A DNA stretch of 64,000 nt. It comes from Tillus elongatus (taxonomy: Eukaryota; Arthropoda; Insecta; Coleoptera; Cleridae). A program made the position numbers and the translations under genes. The notes under the pieces are model-generated. The model made no database searches, had not been told where the DNA came from, and was given only the letters and a program-made list of their open reading frames with translations. Each line of letters begins with the position of its first letter. Position 1 is the stretch's first letter. The DNA is taken from positions 82,299,906-82,363,905 of the forward strand of contig OZ023267.1 in NCBI GenBank assembly GCA_964006375.1, written 5' to 3'. Below are positions 1-11,638 of the stretch, piece after piece.

Positions 1-523
1 ATTTTGCTGAAATTCCGTGGAAATATTATTCAGAACTCCCAGACTGTTACTTGCCCATTTAAGCAAAGGAAAACCACCCGCTTCACAAAGCCCAATTATT
101 TGTCTCTGTAATTCCGCTATTGCTTCCAGCGAAGAGGCTCCTGTAATAACATCGTCGACATAGACATCATTTTTCAAGACTTTTGATGCTACGGGGAAAT
201 TTCTGTACTCATCAACAGAAAGCTATTGTAGTGTATGTAATGCTAGATAAGGAGAGAGTTTAACTCCAAACGTAACTGTTTTGAGTCGGTACTCTCGTAC
301 AGGCTCATCATCTTTGAATCTCCACAAAATACGCTGATAGTCACACTGATCGGAAACTACCTGAATCTGAAGATACATGTGTTTAATGTCAGCAATTAAA
401 GCAAACTTATGGAAACGGAAATGAGTCAACAAAATTGCAATATCCTGTTGTAATTTTGGACCAGTGTATAAGGTATCATTTAACGAAAGACCATTACTTG
501 ATTTTGCTGAAGCGTCATAGACA
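1..523 (-). pseudogene. BEL/Pao reverse transcriptase, catalytic half
   Basis: The minus strand encodes a DASAKSSNGLSLND-type block near 475-515, then a GPKLQ motif, the ADIKHMYLQI segment near 365-400, and the YVDDVITG active-site box at about 142-166. These are conserved RT blocks of BEL/Pao elements. The frame is open over 223-432 and continues with interruptions to the left edge. The upstream half of the RT lies beyond the inserted hairpin at 530-807. Confidence 0.8.
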
Positions 524-529
524 ATTCTC

Positions 530-807
530 AGCTTACTATGTGAAAACTGTGATGAGCACTGATAAGTACACTTGGAGAACCCAAATCACCACAACACATA
601 TTTCAAAGACCTTACGATCGTTTCGCTGACAATGTCAGCGTCATGAGAGAATGAAAAAATTCTAAATAAAAATCAACTGCTACTGTATATTTATATCACA
701 CAGTAGCGGTTGATTTTAATTTAGAATTTTTTCATCCTCTAATGAACGATCGTAAGGTCTTTGAAATATGTGTTGTGGTGATTTGGGTTCTCCAAGTGTA
801 CTTAATT
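530..807. repeat. Hairpin (foldback) repeat made of two inverted PLE-type tails
   Basis: Bases 569-660 and 710-803 are near-perfect reverse complements, separated by a short AT-rich loop. Each arm carries the tail sequence also found in single copy at 44587-44719 and 45785-45920 (the block containing GTGGTGATTTGGGTTCTC). The left arm extends a little further, to about 530. The hairpin sits exactly between two consecutive BEL/Pao RT blocks, so it inserted into that element. Confidence 0.85.
613..647 (-). ncRNA. Hammerhead-ribozyme-like motif in hairpin left arm
   Basis: On the minus strand: CTCATGA (641-647, one change from CTGATGA), one extra C, a perfect 6-bp stem GCTGAC/GTCAGC with an ATT loop, then GAAAC, the palindrome CGATCG and a GTA cleavage-type triplet. 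The right arm at 739-754 has lost the whole stem. Activity is inferred only; the extra C and the changed core may abolish it. Confidence 0.45.
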
Positions 808-1493
808 TTCAGCTTCTTTTCATTAATGGCCGCATGATGAGGAATATAATACACTTTTTTTTTTAATTTGTGCTTCTGGCACAACTTCCATATGATTATA
901 ATCAAAATATTCCTTCATACAATTTATATAACCCGCACGAATGTTAGGATTCTTTAGGAGATATTTTTGTAAAGAGTGAAATCTCCAAAGAGCCATATCA
1001 CGAGATTGTCCTAAGTGGGAACCATGCCCTCGGAATGGAAGTAAAACCACATACCTACCTGAAGGATTTCTCGAATGAGTTTCCATGAAATGGTGTTCAA
1101 AATAACTGTCTTCTTTTTTAGTTATTACAGAGGGAACATTTTCTAATTCCCAGAATTTGCTAACTATATGATCAATTGAAACCTCTGAAAATAAACAAAC
1201 CTGCTCAGACTGTTGTGGCACTCCACATGTTACCTTTAAAATGTACCCAAAAATAGTATTTATCATGATGGGATCACCAATCCTTTCACCCCTAACTACA
1301 CCTCCAGTCAACAAATACGGAACGAATTGCACACTAACAACATATCTAACGGCTGAGGTAGATGAAACCTAGGATCAGCCAATTTGAAGCCATCAAGGTG
1401 CTTCCAATTTTGAGGGTCCACAGTTGTATCAGGCAAATCTGAACAAAATTTTGGTAAAACAACAGCTTCTATGTTAAAGGTTGGGGCCAGCAT
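807..1493 (-). pseudogene. BEL/Pao protease-RT linker and N-terminal RT segment
   Basis: Two overlapping minus-strand frames (1308-1493 and 823-1332) are joined by a frameshift near 1310-1330. The first carries the ADPRFHLPQPLDMLL linker. The second carries the LFSEVSIDHIVSKFWELENVP segment that precedes the RT core in Pao elements, and ends in a block just before the DASAK motif. The break at about 807 is the edge of the inserted hairpin, not a natural stop. Confidence 0.75.
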
Positions 1494-1559
1494 GTAACGA
1501 GATTTAATATAGCAATTTACTATATCCTTCCCAACAGCAGAAGGTGTTTGATCAAACCT

Positions 1560-1790
1560 CTAACTGTGACATAAGAACTTTTCCTTCATAGACCAAGTCT
1601 CTGAACACATGCTTCCGAAATGAAGGACAACTCGCTGCCTGAATCCAAAACCACACGGATGAGTTGAGAACTCCCCGAGCAATCAACACTCTCCACAATA
1701 GCAGTAGCCAACAACACCGTCAAAACAGATGCCAAAACACTTAGGCCAATATTACTAGAACCACCTTGCCCCATCGGACACAAAATCTGA
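1560..1790 (-). pseudogene. BEL/Pao aspartic protease fragment
   Basis: The minus strand encodes VVLDSGSELSFISE around 1615-1665. DSGS is the catalytic motif of retrotransposon aspartic proteases in the Pao group. The open frame 1586-1783 begins just after the gag zinc-knuckle region, as expected. No complete protease is encoded: the frame breaks before the downstream linker. Confidence 0.7.
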
Positions 1791-1921
1791 TCAGCTTGTA
1801 CCCCAGTTGAAGAGCTTTGTAGTTCGTCTACATTTGAACGATCTGACGTTGACGTCCCAGAGTTTAAGCCAACATTAGTGTGTTGACTGGTTAAGCTTGA
1901 ATTGTCTGATTTAGATCTATC

Positions 1922-2275
1922 CTAGTGAACCTGACCCTTAAAATGCCACAAAGTGTTATGCCTCTGCATACATTGGCCACACTTTCTCTTTGATTTCCAA
2001 CCTGAAACACAATGCGACCCACCAAAGCAAAGTATACGATTCAATGATTTTATCACTGTAAATCTATCCTGAGGTGACTTATTTAAAAATACATCACATT
2101 TATATAGCTCATGTTTGGATTCACAAAGACTACATTTGCATAAAGTGACAATCAATGAAAGCCGTGAAGATTTAGTAGAGTCACCAGCTTTCCTGCCTTT
2201 AGTATCAAAGTCCCCAAAAGAATTTTCAATTTATTGCACTCACAGTACAAATAGACATGTTCTTCAACATATCCA
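1922..2275 (-). pseudogene. BEL/Pao gag C-terminal zinc-knuckle region
   Basis: The minus-strand frame 1922-2155 encodes a cysteine/histidine-rich segment (CSLCESKHELYKC, then CMQRHNTLWH) laid out like the Pao gag zinc knuckles that sit just before the protease. Weak coding similarity continues to about 2275 with stops. Some expected cysteines are replaced, so this is a decayed copy. Confidence 0.6.
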
Positions 2276-2289
2276 GCTACAGAAAAAAA

Positions 2290-2575
2290 TAATTAAACAG
2301 GGTAATATCAAGTTCATGTGACCCAGTTAACAGACTCTGTCCCAAAGCATATTTTTCAGCCCTTATTGAAAGGGAAGCTATACCCTTTCTATGCAGATAA
2401 TTGAATAGGTAAGATATTAAGTAACAAAAGGATCTTGTAAAACTTGCAGCACTATATATAGGAACAGTCAAGTAACTCGTGCCCCGCAGGAGTCTGTCAT
2501 GTACATCAGTTCGAAGGCTGACCACAGTCATATAGGTAATCAGGTTTCCTTTCCCGAACAACCTTGATTACTAAG
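2290..2575 (-). other. Candidate 5' LTR of the BEL/Pao element
   Basis: This segment lies where the 5' LTR should be, just upstream of the gag remnant on the minus strand. It contains a TATA-like octamer (about 2453-2460, complement strand). No partner LTR is in the window to define its ends, so position and promoter-like content are the only support. Confidence 0.3.
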
Positions 2576-2904
2576 GTGGTATAGTGAAAAAGTCTCCTTT
2601 CCTGCATGTTCAGCTAGTCTAGTGCTCGCATAGTCTGCATTAATAATTATAACCAAATACAAATAAAATAAAAATAAAACATAAATAAGTAAAAAATAAA
2701 AATAATTATTAAATTCTTGACTAATATTTCAGTGCATGATTCCTTGATGCATGATATGAAGGAAAGTTTCTATTAACATATGTCCGCAACGGCTTAAATT
2801 TTAAGATATAGGGTGTTGAAATTGTTTGTAAAAATCTGTATTTATTAGCTATATCTGAAAGCACTTTAGATATTATTTCTAGTTTTGATATGTTTTGTTT
2901 CTTA

Positions 2905-3214
2905 ACTTAACGTCCGCGACTATGGCCAATCACTGACGCAGGGGAGCGGTTTTACCTCACTATCCTGGAAATTTTGCCGAACGCCTGTCTTTCTGTAAGG
3001 AAGGAAGGGATCTTTAACGTGTCAAACATCACACTGACACGGGACATACGGCGGAACATGCAGACATTCAGCTTGCTCAAATACAATGCCAGAACCTCGG
3101 TTGATATTAGTTTATTACAGTAGTACTGAAAAAGTAAAAGGGAAACCCTATGAATCAAACCCAGTACCCTTCGGTTCAGAGGCACATGTTCTTACCCCTG
3201 GACCACTGAGGCTC
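2905..3214 (-). mobile_element. tRNA-derived SINE, copy 1 (decayed)
   Basis: On the minus strand the element begins at about 3214 with a tRNA-like head: an A-box-like GCCTCAGTGGTCC segment and a B-box-like GGGTTTGATTC at about 3151-3162. A conserved body follows. It matches the cleaner copies at 11214-11563 and 13386-13740 over about 300 bases. It has more substitutions than those two, so it is an older insertion. Confidence 0.8.
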
Positions 3215-3378
3215 CTGGTATGTGTTAATAGGACATAAAACCACATATTATAGTTGGAATAGGTTTTCTATCGCTCCCTTAGTGGCGTCTCTGCGAACAT
3301 GTCCTATGATATTTTGCAAATACCAAAATTGGAAACAATATATAAAGTACCTTAAGAGATATTTAAATAAAAAGTTCG

Positions 3379-3692
3379 GGACGCAGCAAGTGCGTTATGG
3401 TAGCGAATTTTCATTAAATGTTTCAAATTTGAATCTCAATTTTGTATAAACCTAGAAAGTTGAATTTTGCTATGTGGTAAGGTCTTTCCAAAGGCAATAT
3501 ACCCACAAAATTTCATCAAAATAGCCTTTTAATTTTCGGAGATAAAAAATGTTTCGAAAGAAACCTCAAAATTTTCCCAGAGAACCTTGTCCGATTTTCC
3601 TGGCTAACGAACTCGTCCACGCTATTAATAAAAGAAATGTACTTGCTGAGTTTCATCAAAATCGGATAACCAATTTTTGAGTTAACGATTGG

Positions 3693-3698
<6 letters not shown>
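3379..3698 (+). repeat. Noncoding interspersed repeat, mixed blocks
   Basis: It begins with the GGACGCAGCAAGTGCGTTAT terminus shared with the MITE-like elements at 47.7, 49.5 and 50.35 kb. The next block is shared with 48928-49030, and the last with the 51.1-51.7 kb tandem units (TTTTCCTGGCTAACGAACT). It ends against a (TA)n array. No coding potential is visible. Confidence 0.65.

Positions 3699-3781
<83 letters not shown>
3699..3781. repeat. (TA)n microsatellite
   Basis: About 80 bases of uninterrupted TA, lying between two interspersed repeat blocks. Confidence 0.97.
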
Positions 3782-3784
<3 letters not shown>

Positions 3785-3905
3785 ATATAAAAGTTGAAAC
3801 TGACCCCGGATATGGGTTCTAGAAGTCCTAGTTCACGCTCATTTGAAAAATTTGTTTGCAAAGTCTCACCATCGATACCTCTCTTTAGTGATTTTTTTAA
3901 AATAA
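3782..3905 (+). repeat. TA-linked repeat family T, copy 1
   Basis: Starts directly after the TA array with AACATATAAA and contains CGGATATGGGTTCTAG and GCTCATTTGAA blocks. Related copies lie at 40968-41068 (inverted), 48395-48510, 49031-49150, 49150-49268 (inverted) and 51864-52000. Most copies abut a (TA)n array on the same side. Confidence 0.7.
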
Positions 3906-5240
3906 AAATTCACTGAACATACATATTTTTACAAACAATTTCAAATTGTGACTTAGACAAGCACAAGCAGTCAACTTATTTTTCAAATGTTACATTGTAT
4001 AATCTATATCAATATTACTATTAACCTGTGTCTGACAATTTAAACATAAAATGACCTGAGGAATCCTACCCTGAATATTAGCGTGTCATTAAGGAACAGT
4101 GTATATTATTATACGGTGTGGTGATGAAGTTCTGCACAAAATTCATAACTATCTTAGTTAATGCTTATTTTCAAAATTCTGAAATACGTCAACTTTATCA
4201 AAAAAGTAATCTAACAGAAAAATATTTTTTACTGCCCCCCATTTTTGAGCTTAAATAGAAATCGAATCTCCTCTTTTCCCTCGATACAACAATACCCTAT
4301 GGGGTTTATTGCTTACCGCTCACACAATACAGTGTTTCGTGAGAAAAATACATTAATTCAAAATGCAAATAATCAGCTTTTATTACAAGCAAAAATTTAT
4401 TTTAAATTCAAACAAGTGGGTGAATTACCCAACTAACAAAATTGCTTTTATAAAAGCTGTGAGAACCTTTACTCAGTTTTTTTAATAAGTATTAAAGTTT
4501 TATAATTAGACTTCAAAAACGTGTTCCCAGTATTAATACAACCCCTTTATGTCCAAAATGGGCACAAATTTATACAACAACTTTATTGTATAAGTACTGT
4601 TTACGTCAACGATAATACCAGAATACTGTCTTCTCTGTGACGTTCTGTTAACGTTTATACAGTCTATAAAGCTCTTAAATGGTAAAAGTGAGATGGGTTT
4701 GGGATACCATTTTGGATCTTATAAAACCTGTATAAAACACATTTGTAGTATTCTGGCATGACTGGTTAATACATACACAGCAGCTTCATAAGGGTGATAT
4801 GCAGAAGTGTAATAAAGTTATTGTTTTTTAGTATTATAAACTTCTACTCAACCTTAAGAAAGTAATTATGTTGAGCTTTATAAATACACCATAATCGAAT
4901 AGCATACGAGATGACTTTATAAGGATGTTGTTTCTATTGTCTAATAAAACATTTTTGTGAGATAAAAGCTGTAATGTTAACACGATTCATCCGATGATGA
5001 TTTAAATTATCTCAGAGTCTCAGCAACCATGGTATATAATAATTGAATAATGTCTCCTCCTTTATTTTGTGTTTGGGAAAAGTGAGATAAACGGTAACGC
5101 CATGTACATTTTCTCAATATATATTTCTACTACATTCAGTTCATAACTGATAACTATATTTCTTTCATTTACTTCACCCGATCCTATCATGATATCGTAA
5201 TCCATATTTTATATACCTTGTAAGTTGACCTTTATCCCGT
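3906..5240. other. AT-rich stretch with nothing recognisable
   Basis: I see no long open frame, domain, terminal repeat or RNA gene. Short open frames (for example 4245-4436) have no recognisable content. Confidence 0.6.
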
Positions 5241-6440
5241 TTTTGCATTTTCGTTAATATTAATTTTCCCATGATTGATTTAAATATTTTGCAGCTTTTT
5301 CTGCCCTTGGCATTTTATTAGAGATATTTTTGGAATATTATATATAAAATTAAGTACAAAGTGCGCTTCTTTTAAAAATTTTGTTGAGGATTATTTTCCC
5401 ATACTGGACTCTAATTAGTTTTAATTTGGAATTTTGATTATTTTTACTTCCAAAAGATTTTTGGTTCAGTTTATAGACTTGACCCAGGTCTGTTGGAATT
5501 TTGATTATTTTATTTCGAAAAAGTTTTGGTTCAGTTTATAGACTTGATCCAGGTCGGTTGTAATTTGGAATTTTGATTGTTATTTTATTTCGAAAAAGTT
5601 TTGATTCAGTTTATAGACTTGATCCAGGTCTGTTGTAATTCGGAATTTTTATTATTATTTTATTTCGAAAAAGTTTTGGTTAAGTTTATAGACTTGATCC
5701 AGGTCTGTTGTAATTTGCTTTTTTGTCAATATATTTTAATTTTCCGGATGGATTTTCCCTTTCAACATATCTGTCTTCATAAAATTTTTGTTCTTGTTTT
5801 GTTTCTATTTCAATATTTCCTAAGATACCTGCTATTTCTCAAGGATTGTTCATTTGGTTGTTTCCGAACTGTTCGTTTAGATAATATGCTATTTTATTTT
5901 TTATTATTTTGCTCTTGGTTTTCCTTATTAGTATAGTTTTAGTTAGATTGGTGATTATTATGTTGCTTTTGTATTTATTTATATAATTTCGGTTTTTGTA
6001 ATCATTTTTATTTTGGTTGTTAGACATATGGTTTCTTTTCATCATTTTTCTTTCTTCCCCCATATCTCGTGAACTTTCGACGTGCGTCATTATATCTTTC
6101 ATAATTACCTTCAGTTGGATGTATTTTCCGTCCCCCTCAAGTTTTTATTACAATTTTATATTCACTTCGTATATTTATTTCCATTGTCTGAGTTATAATT
6201 AGGTCTTGATATCTTACAATTTGTTTTCTACTCATAATTCTTTGAATTCTGGCTTTTACTTTTATTTTCATATTCTCCTCAAGTTCTTATTCATTTAGCT
6301 TCAATATTTTAACTTCTTTTTGCACAAGTTCCACTTTTTCCATTATTATACTATTATTTTCTTTTATCTTTGTAAACCGTTCATCTTCCGTCGTTTTAAC
6401 ATCAATAATGGGGTCATAACACATAATCAAAAAGCACAGT
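5240..6440 (-). pseudogene. Decayed gag-like coding sequence
   Basis: The minus strand from about 6440 downward has stretches rich in Lys, Glu, Asn and Ile that look like a coiled-coil gag N-terminus, then a basic segment, all with scattered stops. The composition resembles the gag-like ORF at 19355-19696, but no catalytic or zinc-finger motif is visible. The call rests on composition only and is weak. The 5428-5716 tandem repeat lies in its downstream part. Confidence 0.3.
5428..5716. repeat. Minisatellite, about 67-75 bp unit, four copies
   Basis: Units start at about 5428, 5495, 5567 and 5642, each opening with GGAATTTT. Each contains AGTTTATAGACTTGA(T/C)CCAGG. The units differ by a few substitutions and small indels. 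Confidence 0.9.
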
Positions 6441-7490
6441 TTTAACATATAGAAATTAATAATGGATGGTTCTAAAAGAACTCTATGGAAAAACTACGAG
6501 GATTTATCTTATGATAAATTATTTATGAAGAAATGAAAATTGGCCCGCCAAAATGCTAAATAATATGCCGGTACCTTGTGACGTACTAACCCTAAAGAAT
6601 CTGATTGGTCCTCCTCTTCTTTGTAAATAATCTTAAAAGTGTTGATAACTGGGATTACTGGATTACCAACAACAAGAACAGTTTCTGACATTACGTTTGA
6701 AATGGCTACTGTCAGCTGTCAGTCCATAACATAAACAAATAAGCAAAATAATATCAATTCTGGAAGTCGGAACAGCGTGTGTTAAAATTGTAAGTGTTTT
6801 TATTGTAATATTGGTGTTGTAGTCTTGTGTTCGATGCTCATTTGTGTACAGAAAATATTAAAAGTGTTTTTGAAAAAGCAAATTAGACAGTAATCCCATT
6901 CACTGTATTTATTTAACTCATCCGGATTTGTTACTGTCTGAATAGAGGTAAGTTAAAAGCATGTTTTTTTTTTATATTAGAATACTGAAACTATCCAAAT
7001 CAATCCTAAAAATGCCATATATTATTAGTTTTGTACAGCTATAAACGTAAGTCAACGTCACATCATGATATTTCATATTCATGTGATGTGTACATTATTG
7101 TCAGATTTATGTCCAACATTATTAAAAAAACTACAATGTGTACAAATGTAATTGTGTCTCCTTTATAATTAATTACTTTCCCGAGTCTTTTAGATATCAA
7201 AGCAAAGAAACGGTAGGAAAAAAAGCATGAAACATAACTCTTAGCAAAGCAGTCTACCTCAGAGGTCACTGCACAATGAAGGATTATTATAAGGCCGTTT
7301 ATCAAATGTTATTGACTTGCATTTATATGATGGTTATTGTCTTTACCATCGGTCTAAAGACGATGTCGCCTTTTCATCGCAATCATGATTGACATGGTTG
7401 CTGTTTTGGGAAAAGGCAAAACACGTATTTTGTGCCCAATTTGCATGCAATATTTGGTTTTTATATTACTTTTTTGATACATTATTAACG
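6441..7490. other. Unassigned stretch, possible promoter near 6540-6790
   Basis: No protein domain is visible. Bases 6555-6595 contain a TGACGT element followed by TAACCCTA and, a little downstream, GATTGG (an inverted CCAAT). The same TGACGT/TAACCCTA block recurs at about 18918-18960. This could be the upstream region of the SWIM/YqaJ-like gene that follows, but no transcript evidence is available here. Confidence 0.25.
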
Positions 7491-7499
7491 CACCAAAAA

Positions 7500-7828
7500 G
7501 CAGAAGAACAAAAAATTGGAGGGGTAATCCAAATCAAAACATTGTCGGCATTTAAGAGACACCAGAGATATGCTGAAAATAGATCATCTTTTTTGCAAGG
7601 ATTATTCTCAAATGACAAATTCACCTTCTACTTCCAGGGCTATAAAATCTTATGGAGACAATGCAGTGGGGTGTGTGCAGTGCCATTTAGAAGAGAAGTG
7701 AACACCTGTACTGTTAAGGCAAAAATTACTTCCAAACCCAACATAAAGAACGTTCTCTACAATGTGACAGTCATCATTGATGAAGAGAAACAATTGTGTT
7801 TCTGAAGATTACACAGCATCAGAAGGTA
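7500..7828 (+). pseudogene. Exon-like fragment of a SWIM/YqaJ-type protein (upstream of SWIM)
   Basis: An open frame (7389-7805) contains LSAFKRHQRYAENRSS and, later, TVKAKITSKPN followed by LYNVTVIIDEE. The spacing resembles the segment that precedes the SWIM zinc finger in insect SWIM/YqaJ proteins, a beta-rich region of the form VKAK..PS....Y.V.V.I. The frame stops at 7805, near a possible donor. The next recognisable part (the SWIM C-x-H half) is at 9678. On its own this assignment is weak; the neighbouring exons support it. Confidence 0.4.
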
Positions 7829-8135
7829 TTATGTTTACTATTTTAATTACCTTTATTTTGAGTCACACAAGTGTTATTCATTAAACTTAATTATTTTAGT
7901 ATTTTTTGTTATTTGGACATGTTGCCAATTCATAATGCCTTTGTTGGAGCTTTTTAAGATGTCGTGCAAAATCTCATATACCAATATTATGCAAGCAATT
8001 ACACATATACAAACGCACATAAGCTCACATAAAAATATAGAAATGATGGGATCTGAAAATTCCAATGTCTGACAACAGTGTCTAAAACTCTCAGAGCTCG
8101 TTTTGGTGTTATCAATTACCAACATGTTGCATATC

Positions 8136-8236
<101 letters not shown>

Positions 8237-8280
8237 ATCTGTGTCCAGAATTTAGGTTGGGTTACCGTAGTTCAATTATA

Positions 8281-8602
<322 letters not shown>

Positions 8603-8710
8603 TGTACCGTTCACTTTGAGTCCAAAAACTTATATTTAACGTTCAGTTTGAGTCCACAGCGGTCAGTTTGGGTCCGGGCTCAAAGTGCCTTATATGTTTA
8701 CTGTTCCCTT

Positions 8711-8711
<1 letters not shown>

Positions 8712-8792
<81 letters not shown>
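8712..8792. repeat. (TA)n microsatellite
   Basis: About 80 bases of TA. The 110 bases between this array and the previous one contain two near-repeats of GTTCA(C/G)TTTGAGTCCA. Confidence 0.97.
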
Positions 8793-8796
<4 letters not shown>

Positions 8797-9109
8797 ATAA
8801 ATCTATTAAGCGAGAATTAATTATCTCTGTGATTACATTGAGTAGGTTATTGAAATTTTTAGTCTATTTATTTCAAGTGTTTCCCAGAGGTTCAATTTCA
8901 ATGATCTAGTACCGTTATAAAGAATATTACTTTACAATGGTACCAGAGGATTAAAATTGAATATTTGTGAAATACTTAAATTTTGCATGCCTTTCCTTAC
9001 ATATATAAGCAGATTTTGTTGTTACTTTCAAAACTATTTTTATCTTTCCGTTGGAGCAACAGTGATTGTGACAGTGCTGTCAAAATTATTTAATATGCAA
9101 GTAAAAATA

Positions 9110-9185
9110 GTTATATTTTTGTTATTTTTTTTCTTTCAACAACACACCACAAGGGCTCACAGCCTAAATACTATCGTACTCTAGG
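9110..9185 (-). mobile_element. Short LINE 3'-end stub
   Basis: On the minus strand it reads GATAGTATTTAGGCTGTGAGCCC followed by GTGGTGTGTTGTTGAAA and an A-rich run. This matches the 3' end of the LINE at 34.8-36.4 kb, which has GATAGTATTTAGC and GGTGGTGTGTTGTTGAAA. It is a severely 5'-truncated insertion of that family. Confidence 0.6.
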
Positions 9186-9677
9186 TGTCAACAAGGAGGA
9201 AAGAGGCAACTTGTTAATTCTGGACTTGAAGGTTTGGAGGTTCGGAGGAGAAGGAAATATATGAAATATTGCTGTTTACATCAAGTTTCAAGTCATTGCA
9301 ATGTTAGAATACGCCTAGATTTACTGTAATATTATATAAGAGCAATAAAATAACATTGTGTTTCTAAGAAGTTATGACTATCCTTCACTTCTAACAAGAA
9401 GAAGTTATGAAAGGTCATTGTTTCACATAGATTTTTCTATTGGTTATCTTGTTGAATAATTATCAATATTAGAATATATTTATTTTACATTATGTTTTCT
9501 GAGCAAAGAAGGATGCTTCCTTTGTAAATTTGAGTATTACCCTTCTAAATGTATTATTAACCAAAAGTGGTAAATTGTACAAAAGAATATTCTGGTTGGT
9601 TTTTTAGCTTTCAAATAAAATTTAGCTTAGATTATACTTTATTATAAAATGTAGAATGCACTTTTATTTTTATTTTC

Positions 9678-9852
9678 AGAGGACGGCAAACATTCCATTG
9701 GATTGCTGTTTTGGCTCCAGCGATACAGTGAAGAACCTTCTCTAAGTGAGACTGAAAATAACTGGAAAGCCACTCCTTAATCCAAAGCTGGGAGGTCAGA
9801 GGAGTTTATGAATCATTCAGCATTAACAGGGAAAAACATACCAGCCTTTCAA
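9678..9852 (+). pseudogene. SWIM zinc-finger exon, SWIM/YqaJ-type protein (left arm)
   Basis: A pyrimidine-rich TTTTCAG acceptor precedes this exon at about 9680, and a GTAAGG donor follows at about 9853. The encoded segment DGKHSIGLLFWLQRYSEEPS matches the C-terminal half of a SWIM finger (normally C-K-H followed by a hydrophobic helix and RRSEEPS). The SWIM cysteine is replaced by glycine, and an in-frame stop follows within the exon. Both changes argue that this copy is not functional. An inverted copy lies at about 15096-15268. Confidence 0.6.
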
Positions 9853-9929
9853 CGTAAGGATTTCACATTTATTGAAACTTTTAAAGGTCTTATTAAATAA
9901 CAAGCAGGAGTTATTTGCGACATAATCAC

Positions 9930-10350
9930 GGAACCAAAGTTTTTTAATGTCTCCCTTTATCCGCTGTGAATATCCTATAAAGAAACAGTTGTTGGAAGAC
10001 AGAAATGTGTGTGAGTTCTTGGAATTAATTTCATCTAAGTTAATCGATTATCTATGCAGTAGAATTGAATATTGCACCCGTGAGCAGCCAAGATCTCCTG
10101 CTTGGTATGAGCATCCGTATAGGAGATTACCAGCTTTAGTAATCTATGAGGCCCCAAAGTGTCATACTTAAGATATCTCATTAGTGGAAGCCATAATGGG
10201 TGATGTAGCATTGCCAAAAACTCAAGCCATACAGAGCCGCTGTTTATGTGAAGATGAAGTGAAAGAAATATCAAATTTTGGTGCTTCACCAGATGGCAAC
10301 ACAGACATATTTGTCCCTCTAAAGAAAACAAATTAAAACCTGTATCCTGG
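9930..10350 (+). pseudogene. YqaJ-like exonuclease domain remnant (left arm)
   Basis: The open frame 9947-10171 encodes CTREQPRSPAWYEHPYRR, the T-R-x-Q...W-x-x-x-R-x-x-R pattern that opens the YqaJ (lambda-exonuclease-like) domain in insect SWIM/YqaJ proteins. After a stop at about 10170, the next segment carries SLVEAIMG, PKTQAIQ and NFGASPDGN. GxSPDG is the conserved YqaJ active-site block. Stops and a deletion between the blocks show a decayed gene. Whether it was a host gene or part of a mobile element cannot be told here. Confidence 0.65.
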
Positions 10351-11213
10351 ACAGCAGTAATCAATCTAAATATTTGGCTTTGATACAGATTGAATTGTAT
10401 TTTGTCAAACCACACTATGGCCTATTTTGTATGGGAAATCCAGATTTTGATGCTACAAGTGGATGAAAATTTATGTTGGGACTTAATACATGATGCTTCT
10501 GTATTTAGAGTAAAGTAATATTATGACCTATTTTATTTTATTTTAGTGAATAAAATGAGAAACAAAACAGTTTTAGGATTTTTTTGATATGTAATAAGTT
10601 ATCTTTGACATATTTAGGGATGTTTAAAAAAAATTGTGTGAAGATTATTTGAAAATATACAAGGAATAAGATGAAAGTAAACATACATAAGATTTAAGGA
10701 TTGAAACCTAAATTACATCTAATTCATAATTTTAATATTTGGTTTTACAAATCTTATACCACAGTTAGAAAATGCCGGATGTTGTTATGGGTGTTATTAA
10801 AATTAATCCATATTTTTATTATATTTATTGACAGATGCAGAAGTGAAAAGTATGTCTCGAGTCTCAAATATATATCAACAAAAACATGATTGTAACTAAA
10901 AAATAATAATATGCAGTACATGTAATGAAGGAATTGAAATAAATTTTTAATTGTAGGGAAACAGCAAGAAAACAAACTGGTTTAGACATTGTATATCTAA
11001 TATTAGTGGTCTACTTGATCAGAATTCATGTTAAAATTCAGATCAATTTTATTCTTTAAATAAGAGTTAGCTTTAATAAATAATAGTTTTGTTACATATT
11101 GGTCTGCCAGTGAAAAAATCTCAGGTACCTATGTGATATTTTGGCAATTTTGGATCTTGCCAAATGCCATATGATTGTTATTTCTGAAGCATGGAATTTA
11201 AATTAAATGTATG

Positions 11214-11563
11214 TATGTATGTTTTGTTTTTTTAACGTCGGTCTATTTCCGCGACTATGGCCAATCACCGACGGCAGGGAGCAGTTTCACCTCACTATCC
11301 TGGAAATTTTGCAAACCCCCGCCTTTCTGTAAGGAGGTAGGGATCTTAAACGTGCCCAACATCGCATGGACACGGCACCGACGGATTTACGCCCCCTCCG
11401 AAGGGCGAAACGTGCAGCCATTCAACTTGCTCAAACACAATGCCAGAACCTCGGTTGATGTTAATGTTACAGTTTGTACTGAAAAAGTGAAAGGAAAATC
11501 CTGGGATCGAACCCAGTACCCATCGGTTCAGAGGCACATCGCCCCTGAACCACCGAGGCTCTA
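11214..11563 (-). mobile_element. tRNA-derived SINE, copy 2 (left arm)
   Basis: The minus strand begins with GAGCCTCGGTGGTTCAGGGG (A-box-like) and has GGGTTCGATCCCAGG, a near-perfect Pol III B box, about 45 bases later. A tRNA-unrelated body follows. It ends in a short A-rich, ATAC-type tail at about 11211. Part of it is open by chance, but it is a SINE and not a protein gene. Confidence 0.9.
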
Positions 11564-11638
11564 TTTTTAATTAAATCTACTACATGTTACATCTACAGAG
11601 TTATGAACACCTTCAAATTTAAATTCACAGGCGCTTTG

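Larger units (their letters stand above)
1..2300 (-). mobile_element. BEL/Pao LTR retrotransposon, degenerate
   Basis: Reading the minus strand from 2300 to 1 gives, in order, a gag zinc-knuckle region, an aspartic protease, a linker typical of Pao elements (DLPDTTVDPQNWKHLDG, about 1380-1450) and a reverse transcriptase. The domain order and the linker are diagnostic of BEL/Pao. The reading frame is broken in several places, and the RT is interrupted by a foreign hairpin at about 530-807. The element runs off the left edge, so RNase H, integrase and the 3' LTR are not visible. Most of gag appears to be missing, because only about 150 bases lie between the zinc-knuckle region and the candidate LTR. 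Confidence 0.85.

Noticed and set aside
11211..11570. A 119-codon open frame (and its mirror at 13379-13738) conserved in both arms
   Set aside because: It is the antisense of a tRNA-derived SINE. Its conservation between arms only reflects the palindrome.
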